DNA from: Bacteroidota bacterium
Lineage (GTDB): Bacteria > Bacteroidota > Bacteroidia > AKYH767-A > OLB10
Direction of reading: 5' to 3'
Assembly: GCA_018268195.1 (NCBI GenBank)
Contig: JAFDWZ010000035.1
Coordinates: 1-64,000, forward strand
DNA: 64,000 nucleotides
Every line of letters begins with the position of its first letter. The first letter of the stretch is position 1. A model generated the notes under the pieces. The model did no database searches. It saw only the letters and a list, made by a program, of their open reading frames with translations, and was not told the origin of the DNA. A program made the position numbers and the translations under genes. Shown here in pieces: positions 47,714-55,610 of the stretch.

Positions 47714-47769
47714 TCAACTTTCGCCATCGTTTTTTAGCCTTTCACCCAAAAATTAAGCTATTTCACCCA

Positions 47770-48525
47770 CTAAAATTTGGTGAAAATTCCTAATGAAAAT
47801 TGAAAAACTGATAATGGCTGTGTATATGCTCCAATATCTTTCTTCGTATTATTGGAACGGGTTAATGTTACATTGTTATACTTTAATTCGGTATTAAAAT
47901 AATCACCACTGAACGATACGCCAAAACGTTCAACAATTGAATACTGTAATTCAAATCCAAGGTTCAGAGCAACACTGTAAGCGGTTTCTGCATTTTCAGT
48001 AATGCTTTGTGTGTTGCTTCCATCAAAACTCTGGTAAATGGTTTTGGAATATTTACCTCCTACAATACCTAACATTCCTTTGAGTTGGAATAAAACCTTT
48101 TCATTTAAATCAAAGGAGGTTCCTATTCCTGCAGTAACTCCTGTTACTTGCCATGGGTAGGTGATTACTTTATATCGCGGCCCGGGTGAATTTAAATCGG
48201 TTAAATCATTCAATAAACCATCAGCAGCACATGGATTATAAAACCATAAAATATTTGCCTCGGTAAAAAATCCACGGTTTATTCTAAAGTTTGCTTTCAG
48301 ACGCGCACCTGCTCCTGTCATTGCCAATCCGGATTTATAACTATCCGTGTTTTTGTCGGCAAAATCACCAAGTGGTAAACTGGCTCCTCCTGCCAGTGTT
48401 ATTGTCCATTTTCTTTCAGGCATGATTCTATCACCAACTGATTCTTCCTGACTGAATGAAGGTAATGAGTTAAATAACACTATTAAAATGCAACCTGTAA
48501 TGGTAAAAATTGTCCGGGCTTTCAT
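47770..48525 (-). CDS. Outer-membrane beta-barrel protein
   Basis: This 251-residue protein has a signal peptide (about 1-25, ending SFSQ). Alternating amphipathic strands follow (WTITLAGGASLPLGDF, ARLKANFRINRGFFTEANI), ending in the aromatic C-terminus QFSLGIFTKF typical of outer-membrane barrels. It matches the general PorT/OmpW-like eight-to-ten-strand class, but I cannot name a family. It is transcribed towards the LamG/Ig gene but separated from it by 266 bp containing a promoter. Confidence 0.8.
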   Translation of the reverse strand: MKARTIFTITGCILIVLFNSLPSFSQEESVGDRIMPERKWTITLAGGASLPLGDFADKNTDSYKSGLAMTGAGARLKANFRINRGFFTEANILWFYNPCAADGLLNDLTDLNSPGPRYKVITYPWQVTGVTAGIGTSFDLNEKVLFQLKGMLGIVGGKYSKTIYQSFDGSNTQSITENAETAYSVALNLGFELQYSIVERFGVSFSGDYFNTELKYNNVTLTRSNNTKKDIGAYTQPLSVFQFSLGIFTKF

Positions 48526-48718
48526 ACGTTGATATAATGCCCTAAAGTAGCAATTATTTACGTACTAAAAATTGAGCATGGCAATTTTTGTTTTTAGCCT
48601 GTTTATTCTGGCTTTCACAACATTCTTTTTATCGAACCGTTGCACCAGATATGAAATTATCATTATCGTCATGATATTTCCCTTTGCTGTTTGAGTTAAG
48701 TTGATGCTATGATTAGAA

Positions 48719-49165
48719 TTACATTACCAGGTTAACAGTACCTTTCTTGGTGATGATTCTTCCGTTGATGGCTTTAGCCTGAATTTTATAAACATAGCTT
48801 CCCTGAGGAGCCATTTCGCCTCTGTATTTACCATCCCATTGTGTATTGATATCTGATGATTCAAAAATCAATTGACCCCAACGATTATATACCTGCATAG
48901 TGAACTCTTTTACGCCTTCACTGTAAGCGCCAAAGGTTTCATTCATGCCATCACCATTAGGTGTAAATGAGTTAGGCACATAAATAGCCATGTTAGGCGT
49001 AACGGAGGTTTCATTACTCGTGCTGGTTATTTCATTAGCTCCTTGCTTATATGCAATAACTCTGTATTTGCGTTCCGCAAGATTGCTTTGAGCATCAGCA
49101 CTGGTAGCTTTGAATATTCCAAGCACACATAAGGCCATTAAACTAATTTCTGCAAATCTTTTCAT
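48719..49165 (-). CDS. Minimal T9SS type B (gliding motility-associated C-terminal domain) protein
   Basis: This 148-residue protein starts at the ATG at 49165 (MKRFAEISLMALCVLG, signal peptide ending ADAQ); the ATG at 49198 would add 11 residues of non-signal sequence. About 40 residues resembling the last strands of an Ig unit (YRVIAYKQGANEI) lead straight into a full type B sorting domain (about 58-148; VPNSFTPNGDGMNETF, VYNRWGQLIFES, QWDGKYRG, GSYVYKIQAK). The domain normally ends very long surface proteins; here there is almost no passenger. It may be a remnant of a larger gene or a small surface-attached factor. Confidence 0.88.
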   Translation of the reverse strand: MKRFAEISLMALCVLGIFKATSADAQSNLAERKYRVIAYKQGANEITSTSNETSVTPNMAIYVPNSFTPNGDGMNETFGAYSEGVKEFTMQVYNRWGQLIFESSDINTQWDGKYRGEMAPQGSYVYKIQAKAINGRIITKKGTVNLVM

Positions 49166-49758
49166 ACTGTTTAAATTATTTTTACAGTTGATTTGCAAAA
49201 TGCCCTCCGAAACGACATGATTTTTTCGGAAAAAGAAACTTTAGTGACGCATGTAAGAAATTAATAGCATGTGATGTTTTTTTTTAAGTCTCCTCCTCTG
49301 AGAAATAAAATTCTTTTCGATTTAATCCTTTGGTCTTGTTGTCAGATTATTGATGCTTGTTCTATATTTTGTTGGCTCAGGACTATAAAACATCAAATGC
49401 CGGTGCTAATACTGACAGACATTCACAGTGCAGTAAAACAATAAATCACCGATCGAGCTTCCATAAAACAATAATAAGGAGTGAAAAAGTTGGACTGATG
49501 CCAGTGATTTTGGAGGTTTATTCACTAAAAGAACGTGATTTTTTTCTTAATTTATCAACAACTATTCTATCATTCATAAAAACTGCCTATCTTTCGGATT
49601 CAAGATAAAAAGCATAGCCGGATGCAAAAATTAAATGCCCTGTTATATGCCTTAAAATTAAAACAAGAGTTAAAAACTCTTGCTGAAATTAAAGTAGTGG
49701 TATTACCTGCTTCTTTTCTCAACCACCATTCAAATATTCACATCAAATTCTTAATACC
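49166..49758. other. Long non-coding stretch
   Basis: This is 593 bp between the divergent type B cargo and coiled-coil genes. Two short plus-strand ORFs (49357-49608 and 49622-49843) have no credible protein features. A TATCTTTC (about 49588-49595) is one base off the -7 consensus and might serve the downstream gene. I see no RNA gene. Confidence 0.4.
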
Positions 49759-50136
49759 ATGCATACAATTGAGCAATTGCAGGACATGCTTGCCGAGCAT
49801 AAAGAGTGGCAGGCTAAGATTAACTTCTACCGTTCGGAGATAGAACAAATGAAGCAGACACTCTCAAGCACCCTTAATGCTGAGAGTAATCAGTACAATA
49901 TGCCACATGTGGAGCATTTCCAGAATCAGTTTATTTTACAAAAAGATGTGTTGGATAATATGCGGCATGATTTTAAGCAACACGAAAATAAAATTGAATC
50001 CCATTCCAGCAAACCGGTTCTGAACCTTGCCGGTATGCATCTTAATGAAAGGGAAAAACTTGTTTCTTACGAAAAGATTTTCAAGGATTTAAGAGAAGAA
50101 TTTCAATCATTTATCCACAAAGATGCTTTTAGCTGA
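49759..50136 (+). CDS. Coiled-coil hypothetical protein
   Basis: This 125-residue, mostly helical, charged protein lacks a signal peptide or membrane helix. Heptad-like stretches occur (EQLQDMLAEHKEWQAKI, FKDLREEFQSFIHKD). It has no domain I recognise. The composition is that of a real cytoplasmic protein: high Glu/Lys/Gln and no Cys. It is a lone gene facing the 58-residue membrane protein gene. Function unknown. Confidence 0.7.
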   Translation: MHTIEQLQDMLAEHKEWQAKINFYRSEIEQMKQTLSSTLNAESNQYNMPHVEHFQNQFILQKDVLDNMRHDFKQHENKIESHSSKPVLNLAGMHLNEREKLVSYEKIFKDLREEFQSFIHKDAFS

Positions 50137-50262
50137 TAAATAGCTAAGTGCTGCAGTGTGATAAAAAACCTTCTTTCCGTTTAATAATCCTATAGTAGCT
50201 ATTACCGGAAGGAAAGTTTGTTTTATTGTTTTCAAAATTGGAGTTGTTACTAAAACAAAAAA

Positions 50263-50285
50263 AAGGTGAATGAAACATTCACCTT
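50263..50285 (-). terminator. Intrinsic terminator
   Basis: AAGGTGAATG-AAA-CATTCACCTT is a perfect 10-bp stem. On the minus strand it is followed by a T-rich tract, so it would end transcription from the 58-residue membrane protein gene. On the plus strand a weaker T run (about 50294-50300) could also serve the coiled-coil gene. Confidence 0.85.
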
Positions 50286-50392
50286 GCAAGCTTATTTTTT
50301 TGAAACTATTGATTAAGCCAATCTAATCGGACTTTTTGAAAAGCCCGATACTATAAGGTCTAATTAGCATAAGACCTACATACAAGAGTAGC

Positions 50393-50569
50393 TTATACAA
50401 ATACCAAATAAACCAGATAAGCCATAAAACCCAGTATCAGTAATTCTTCTGCGAAAAACATAAGCATGGGTTGATATTTGCCAAATAATGACTTTCTGAA
50501 ATATTTAGCTTTTAATGACCTCTCCTCCTGAGTGTGGTCGTAAGTAATAATTGGGTCGTTGTTCATCAT
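50393..50569 (-). CDS. Small membrane protein, 58 residues
   Basis: This short ORF begins MMNNDPIITYDHTQEERSLK, with a charged head, and ends in one hydrophobic helix (about 34-58; AEELLILGFMAYLVYLVFV). AAGGAAG, a good ribosome-binding site, lies just before the ATG pair at 50569/50566, unusual for this genome. A strong terminator follows about 110 bp after the stop. These three signs support a real gene. It resembles the many single-helix proteins of unknown role; no family is recognised. Confidence 0.65.
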   Translation of the reverse strand: MMNNDPIITYDHTQEERSLKAKYFRKSLFGKYQPMLMFFAEELLILGFMAYLVYLVFV

Positions 50570-50784
50570 AATCTTCCTTGTTTTAATGAGTGCAAATTAT
50601 GATACACCAAAAGCAAAATTCATTCAAAACGTGGTAAGTGTTGTACTTGTAAGATTTTTCAAAAAGTTCTAGATTATCAAAGGCGAATAAGCTGATGTTT
50701 TCAGAGTGAAAACCGCCATAAAAACATCATTTATAACAGGAAAAAAATTATGAAAGAAAATAGCTTCAGGAGAGATTTATTATC

Positions 50785-51411
50785 CTATTTTTTAAAATCT
50801 TCAATGGAAATAAACTTATTACACAAAAAAAGTTCTTCCTTCACCTGATTAGAACAAACAACAATTAACCTGTCAGCTGAGAATTTCTGAAGATATTGCT
50901 GATACCATTCTACTACATGCTTATCCAGATTGGTACAAGGTTCATCTAAAAGTAATAACGGAGTATCGGATGTGATAGCAAGAAGCAATTTTACTTTTTG
51001 CTTCATTCCCGATGAAAAATCTTTTAACTGCTTTCCGGCATGATGCGCCAATCCTGACTCTTCTATTAAACTTGATACGCTAAACTCAGGTCGGATTTTC
51101 TTAAACTTAAAATACAGATGCATCATTTCGGTTAACGTATAATCTTCAACCAGCATCATATATGGCGATGCCAACGAAATGTATTCATATACCGAGTCGT
51201 GATGAATGCTTTTCCGGTTATAAGTATAAGTAACAGCCCCTGCACTTACCGACATAAAACCTGACAACACCTGAAGCAATGTGGACTTTCCGGAGCCATT
51301 GCTGCCGGTTACTCCCAAAATATCACCTGTTTGAAGTTGTAATGAGAGGTTCTTAAAAATCCACTCACTTCTGAATTTTTTTCCTGCGTTATTTATGTCA
51401 ATGGTAAACAC
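50785..51411 (-). CDS. ABC transporter ATP-binding protein with altered switch residue
   Basis: This 208-residue ATPase domain shows Walker A GSNGSGKST (36-44), signature FSSGMKQK, Walker B LLLLDEP and D-loop NLDKH. Where the switch His is expected (usually a TH pair) it reads VVCSNQ, with Asn/Gln and no His. No permease gene is adjacent. It follows lpxA by 27 bp and is probably the last gene of the lpx operon, so a role in envelope transport is plausible but not shown. Hydrolysis may be slow, or the family may use another residue. Confidence 0.88.
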   Translation of the reverse strand: MFTIDINNAGKKFRSEWIFKNLSLQLQTGDILGVTGSNGSGKSTLLQVLSGFMSVSAGAVTYTYNRKSIHHDSVYEYISLASPYMMLVEDYTLTEMMHLYFKFKKIRPEFSVSSLIEESGLAHHAGKQLKDFSSGMKQKVKLLLAITSDTPLLLLDEPCTNLDKHVVEWYQQYLQKFSADRLIVVCSNQVKEELFLCNKFISIEDFKK

Positions 51412-51438
51412 TTTCCGGACAATCCTCCTGAATCCGAT

Positions 51439-52236
51439 TTATTCGTCATCACCCTCTGAGGGAGTAAATCCTCTCATCAATCCTTTGGGCGACTGTTCGA
51501 TAAATTGAAGTATCTCAGTTTTATATTTGCCTTCCTGAATTTCAGATTCAATTTCAGCAATGGCTTTTTTCATATTGGTGTTTTGCACAAAAAGAATACG
51601 ATAAATATCCTGAATGGTATTTATGTCGTCATTACTGAAACCTCTGCGCTTAAGTCCAACACTGTTCACACCAATATAAGATAATGGTTCGCGTGCAGCC
51701 TTTGCATAAGGCGGCACATTTTTTCGTACCAGTGAGCTTCCTGCAATAAAACTATGTGCACCTATATGAACAAATTGTTGCACTGCCACCAATCCTTCAA
51801 GTATTGCATAGTCATCAATTTGAACATGCCCTGCAAGTGTAGCATTGTTGGCCATAATGATATTGTTACCGAGAATACAATCGTGAGCAATATGTGCATA
51901 AGCCATCACCAGACAGTTGCTTCCGATAACTGTTTTCAATTTGTCTGATGTTCCTCTATTCATGGTAACAAACTCGCGTATGGTGGTGTTGTCACCTATC
52001 TCGGCAGTGGTTTGTTCGCCTTTATATTTTAAATCCTGAGGGATTGCAGAAATTACTGCTCCGGGAAAAATGCGACAGTTTTTTCCAATGCGTGCACCAT
52101 CATAGATGGTAACACTGGAGGCTATCCATGTATCGTCACCTATCTCTACATCGCCATAAATCATGGTGAAAGGTTCAATGGTTACATTTTTGCCAATGCG
52201 AGCCTTGGGGTCAACAACTGCCAGCGGTGATATCAT
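51439..52236 (-). CDS. lpxA: Acyl-ACP--UDP-N-acetylglucosamine O-acyltransferase
   Basis: This 265-residue left-handed beta-helix protein has hexapeptide repeats through about residue 190. The catalytic His lies in AYAHIAHDCILG, with NNATLAGHV, QQFVHIGAHSF and a C-terminal helical domain also present. It catalyses the first step of lipid A synthesis, moving a 3-hydroxyacyl chain to UDP-GlcNAc in the cytoplasm. It overlaps lpxC/fabZ by four bases (ATGA), giving translational coupling of the first steps. Length is normal. Confidence 0.97.
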   Translation of the reverse strand: MISPLAVVDPKARIGKNVTIEPFTMIYGDVEIGDDTWIASSVTIYDGARIGKNCRIFPGAVISAIPQDLKYKGEQTTAEIGDNTTIREFVTMNRGTSDKLKTVIGSNCLVMAYAHIAHDCILGNNIIMANNATLAGHVQIDDYAILEGLVAVQQFVHIGAHSFIAGSSLVRKNVPPYAKAAREPLSYIGVNSVGLKRRGFSNDDINTIQDIYRILFVQNTNMKKAIAEIESEIQEGKYKTEILQFIEQSPKGLMRGFTPSEGDDE

Positions 52237-53639
52237 CCTTTTTTTACAATTTGAGCCATCATTTCAGCTTCCATAACTACTTTGTCGCCCACAAAAGCCT
52301 GACCTCCCATGTGGCATAAGCCTCGTCTGATAGGAGAAATCAACTCTAACTTGAAAACAACAGTATCGCCCGGTTTAACCATTTGTTTGAATCGTGCAGA
52401 TTCAATTTTAAGAAAATAAGTCCAGTAATTACTTGGGTCGGGAACGGTGTTTAACACCAGAATACCTCCTGCTTGTGCCATAGCTTCAATCAGCAACACT
52501 CCCGGCATTACCGGATTACCGGGGAAATGTCCCTGAAAATACCATTCGCTTGCCGTAACATTTTTCACTCCTACTACTCCTGTCTCCGTCAACTCCGTTA
52601 TTTTATCAATCATCAAAAAAGGAAACCTGTGAGGGAGGAACGATTCTATTCTATTGATATCGAACAAGGGTGGTTTGTTGGGATCTATCAGTGGCGCACG
52701 TACTCTGGATTTATCCTTTCGGATAACATCTTTAAATTGTTTTGCAAAGGCTACGTTAGCTGCATGTCCGGGGCGCGCTGCAAGAATGTGGCCTTTAAGG
52801 TGAACTCCCAGCAAGGCAAAATCACCAATAATATCGAGCAACTTGTGACGTGCTGGTTCGTTCTGATAGTGTAATTCCACATTATTCAAAAAACCTAAAT
52901 TCTTTACTTCAACTTTAGGCTTGTGAAATAAAGTTGCCAGTTCATCTAATTTACTTTGCGAAATTTCTCTGTCAACAAAAACGATGGCATTGTTAAGGTC
53001 GCCACCTTTAATCAAATCATGTTTTAAGAGCATTTCAAGTTCATGCAGGAATACAAATGTTCTGCATTTTGAAATTTCGTCTTTAAACTCTGTGATTTTG
53101 TGCATTTGTGCATGTTGCGTTCCCAGCACAGGAGAGTTATAGTCCACCATTACGGTGATACGATAATCAGGACTTGGAACTGCAAGCATTTCTACATTAC
53201 GTGCAGGCTCTTCGTAGGTAAGGTTTTCCTTTATCTCAAAATAGGTGCGTGTGGCTTCCTGCTCACGCAATCCTGCCTTGGAAATGGCTTCTACAAACTG
53301 AAAAGAACTACCATCTAAAATAGGAACTTCAGGGCCGTCAATTTCAATCAATGCATTATCAATTTCCATTCCCGCCAGTGCCGCAAGCACATGTTCGGTA
53401 GTACTTACCTTGACACCATTGGCACTTAAAGTGGTGCCGCGTGATGTATCCACCACATTATCCACATCAGCATCAATTAACGGTTGCCCTTTAGCATCAG
53501 TACGTTTGAATTTATAACCATGATTTTCAGGAGCAGGCTTCAGGGTAAGACGGGCGTTTATGCCGGTGTGTAATCCCGGGCCTTCTACTGTAATTTCTTG
53601 TTTTAATGTAACTTGTTTTACACTCATATTTTTCTTCAA
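52233..53639 (-). CDS. lpxC/fabZ: Fused LpxC deacetylase / FabZ dehydratase
   Basis: This 468-residue fusion is typical of Bacteroidota. The LpxC part (about 1-310) carries the zinc-site histidines in TTEHVLAAL and GVHLKGH with IIGDFALLG, and the late PGHAANV motif. The FabZ part (about 325-468) carries PHRFPFLMID, GHFPGNPVMPG and IEAMAQAGG with the active His/Glu. LpxC removes acetate from the LpxA product, the committed step of lipid A synthesis. FabZ dehydrates 3-hydroxyacyl-ACP and so competes for the same acyl pool. The fusion fixes their ratio. It lies nine bases after lpxD. Confidence 0.97.
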   Translation of the reverse strand: MKKNMSVKQVTLKQEITVEGPGLHTGINARLTLKPAPENHGYKFKRTDAKGQPLIDADVDNVVDTSRGTTLSANGVKVSTTEHVLAALAGMEIDNALIEIDGPEVPILDGSSFQFVEAISKAGLREQEATRTYFEIKENLTYEEPARNVEMLAVPSPDYRITVMVDYNSPVLGTQHAQMHKITEFKDEISKCRTFVFLHELEMLLKHDLIKGGDLNNAIVFVDREISQSKLDELATLFHKPKVEVKNLGFLNNVELHYQNEPARHKLLDIIGDFALLGVHLKGHILAARPGHAANVAFAKQFKDVIRKDKSRVRAPLIDPNKPPLFDINRIESFLPHRFPFLMIDKITELTETGVVGVKNVTASEWYFQGHFPGNPVMPGVLLIEAMAQAGGILVLNTVPDPSNYWTYFLKIESARFKQMVKPGDTVVFKLELISPIRRGLCHMGGQAFVGDKVVMEAEMMAQIVKKG

Positions 53640-53648
53640 CAGATATGG

Positions 53649-54671
53649 TTAACCTGCATTTTTTTCCAGTTCATTAACTTTTCTTTCCAATTGAGGAAGT
53701 TTTTTAAACACCACATAGGTGCGTTTGTAATCGCTGATATTGAATGCTGGTGATCCCTGAACAATTTCACCGGGTGTGGTAATGCTGGTACCTATGCCTG
53801 ACTGTGCTGCTATTTTAACACCATCAGCAATATTCAGGTGACCGACTATTCCTACCTGCCCTCCTATCATACAGTTTTTACCTATTTTGGTTGAACCTGC
53901 AACTCCAGTCTGAGCAGCAATTACGGTATTCTCTCCAATCTCTACATTGTGGGCTATCTGAATTAAATTATCCAACTTAACCCCCTTGCGAATGATGGTA
54001 GAACCCAGCGTTGCTCGGTCAATGGTAGTGCCTGCACCAACTTCCACATGATCTTCAATTATTACATTTCCTATCTGCGGTACTTTTTTATAATTATTCT
54101 GCTCATTAGGGGCAAAACCAAAACCATCGGCACCAATAATCACTCCTGCATGGATGTTACACTCTTCTCCAATCTGACAGAAAGAATAAATACGGCATCC
54201 TGCAAAAAGAGTGGTATTGTCTTTTATTACAACATTATCGCCCACATAACAATGAGGATAAATTTTCACTCCATTACCAATCACTGAATTCTTACCAATA
54301 TAAGCAAATGCTCCTATATACACATCCTTACCAACGGTTGCCGAAGGGTCAATATATGATGGTTGTTCTATACCCTTCTTGTCATTTACTATCTGATTAT
54401 AAATTTCAAGCAGCGAAGCAAAACTTTTGTAAGCATCTTCAACCTTTACAAGGGTTGCTGCAACAGCCTTTTCGGCTTCGAAACTTTTATTGACTATAAC
54501 TATGGATGCCTGAGTAGTGTAGATATATGGTTCATACTTAGGATTAGCCAGAAAAGATAAGGTTCCCGGTTTGCCTTCTTCAATTTTGGAAAGCCCACTG
54601 ACTTCTATTTGCGGATTGCCTTCCACAGTACCTTTCAGAAGGTCTGCAATTTGTTGCGCTGTAAACTTCAT
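53649..54671 (-). CDS. lpxD: UDP-3-O-(3-hydroxyacyl)glucosamine N-acyltransferase
   Basis: This 340-residue protein has an N-terminal uridine-binding domain (about 1-100; LSFLANPKY) and a left-handed beta-helix with hexapeptide repeats. The catalytic His is in [12 protein letters not shown], and a C-terminal helix follows. It adds the second 3-hydroxyacyl chain in lipid A synthesis. It is first in the lpxD-lpxC/fabZ-lpxA-ABC order and has the promoter directly upstream. Confidence 0.97.
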   Translation of the reverse strand: MKFTAQQIADLLKGTVEGNPQIEVSGLSKIEEGKPGTLSFLANPKYEPYIYTTQASIVIVNKSFEAEKAVAATLVKVEDAYKSFASLLEIYNQIVNDKKGIEQPSYIDPSATVGKDVYIGAFAYIGKNSVIGNGVKIYPHCYVGDNVVIKDNTTLFAGCRIYSFCQIGEECNIHAGVIIGADGFGFAPNEQNNYKKVPQIGNVIIEDHVEVGAGTTIDRATLGSTIIRKGVKLDNLIQIAHNVEIGENTVIAAQTGVAGSTKIGKNCMIGGQVGIVGHLNIADGVKIAAQSGIGTSITTPGEIVQGSPAFNISDYKRTYVVFKKLPQLERKVNELEKNAG

Positions 54672-54705
54672 CCCAGGAAAATTCCGTTAATTTTTACAAT
54701 GTGTG

Positions 54706-54735
54706 CAAATGTACGAAGCCAAAGGGTTTATGCAA
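54706..54735 (-). promoter_or_regulatory. Promoter of the lpx operon
   Basis: On the minus strand there is TTG (54735-54733), a 19-bp spacer and TACATTTG (54713-54706), an exact Bacteroidota -33/-7 promoter. The leader to the lpxD ATG (54671) would be about 30 bases. Confidence 0.75.
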
Positions 54736-54808
54736 ATGACTTTAGCAACGTTTTTCAGTATGCAGATGTTAGAATCCTGACCGGATGGCGATAGCCTTTA
54801 ATAAAGCA

Positions 54809-54836
54809 AAAAAGGCTGCCCGAAAACAGACAGCCC
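54809..54836 (-). terminator. Intrinsic terminator after the beta-barrel gene
   Basis: On the minus strand GGCTG and CAGCC arms enclose a loop and are followed by six T. It ends the 54859-55446 gene and separates it from the lpx promoter. Confidence 0.8.
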
Positions 54837-54858
54837 CTTATTTAATATCAATAGTATC

Positions 54859-55446
54859 TTAAAAATTAAGATTTATTCCGATTTTGAAGAATGATACATC
54901 ATAACCTAATTCGGCAAAGGCTCCAAAATTGGGAACAAAGTTGTACTTAGCACCCACAAACAAACCGGATGTTGGATTAACGTATGAGTGTGTTTCATCC
55001 CAATAACGGTCATTTGTATTCCTTATGCGTACTCCAAAAAATACACCACCATAAGGATCGAATTTATTGTTTTTATCTGCCAATAAAGTTAAGTGGTAAG
55101 TACCACGAACACCTACAATTACGCTATTATCGGTATATTTATCACCATTACCATATTTATAATAACGGTTTTTAATTGCTACTATTCCACCGATACCGAT
55201 AGTTCCCGGCCCTACGTTTTCAAAAAAGCCGTGATCGTAATTCAAGTTGATAGAAGGCAATACAGTCCAACTAGAACCGTAATAGTTACTTGCATAACTG
55301 TAATAATCACCAAAACCAACGGAAAGACCTATGGTATTAGAACCTTTTACAAAAGGAGGATCGCCACCTTGCGCCTTAGCTGTATAGCTGAACCCTGAAA
55401 TTAAAAGAGCTGCAACAGCACTTTTAAGATAAACTGATTTTTTCAT
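54859..55446 (-). CDS. Outer-membrane beta-barrel protein
   Basis: This 195-residue protein starts at the ATG at 55446 (MKKSVYLKSAVAALL, signal peptide ending AKAQ); the ATG at 55479 would add 11 residues before it. Gly- and Tyr-rich amphipathic strands follow (TIGLSVGFGDYYSYA, GTIGIGGIVAIKNRYY, GVFFGVRIRN), ending FFKIGINLNF with a terminal Phe as in outer-membrane barrels. It is a small porin-like or opacity-like fold; substrate and role are unknown. It is a single-gene unit with its own promoter-like box and terminator. Confidence 0.85.
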   Translation of the reverse strand: MKKSVYLKSAVAALLISGFSYTAKAQGGDPPFVKGSNTIGLSVGFGDYYSYASNYYGSSWTVLPSINLNYDHGFFENVGPGTIGIGGIVAIKNRYYKYGNGDKYTDNSVIVGVRGTYHLTLLADKNNKFDPYGGVFFGVRIRNTNDRYWDETHSYVNPTSGLFVGAKYNFVPNFGAFAELGYDVSFFKIGINLNF

Positions 55447-55476
55447 TTTTTTCTGTTTAATAATATTTAGTGGATG

Positions 55477-55484
55477 CAAAATTA
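55477..55484 (-). promoter_or_regulatory. Candidate -7 element for the beta-barrel gene
   Basis: On the minus strand TAATTTTG matches TAnnTTTG, 31 bp before the ATG at 55446. No good -33 TTG is seen. Confidence 0.4.
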
Positions 55485-55555
55485 ATTTAAAAGTAACACC
55501 CCGAAATAGGAATTAATGAATCCTTCAGTTATTTTTTTCAACCGCTGAAAACTTA

Positions 55556-55582
55556 TAAAAAAAGCCGGCTACTACCGGCTTT
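55556..55582 (-). terminator. Intrinsic terminator after the BNR-associated protein gene
   Basis: AAAGCCGG (55561-55568) and CCGGCTTT (55575-55582) form a perfect 8-bp stem with a 6-base loop. On the minus strand a T run follows. Confidence 0.85.
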
Positions 55583-55610
55583 GAAAATATTTCTATGAAA
55601 ATTAATAGAC

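Noticed and set aside
48578-48694. 38-codon hydrophobic ORF upstream of the beta-barrel gene
   Set aside because: Short, AT-driven hydrophobicity, no ribosome site or terminator.
49357-49608. 83-codon ORF in the 593-bp gap
   Set aside because: No domain, biased composition, no promoter or ribosome site; looks like chance.
49622-49843. 73-codon ORF before the coiled-coil gene
   Set aside because: Its second half overlaps the better ORF out of frame and is rich in Cys/Arg/Ser; only the first 30 residues look protein-like. A frameshifted short gene cannot be fully excluded.
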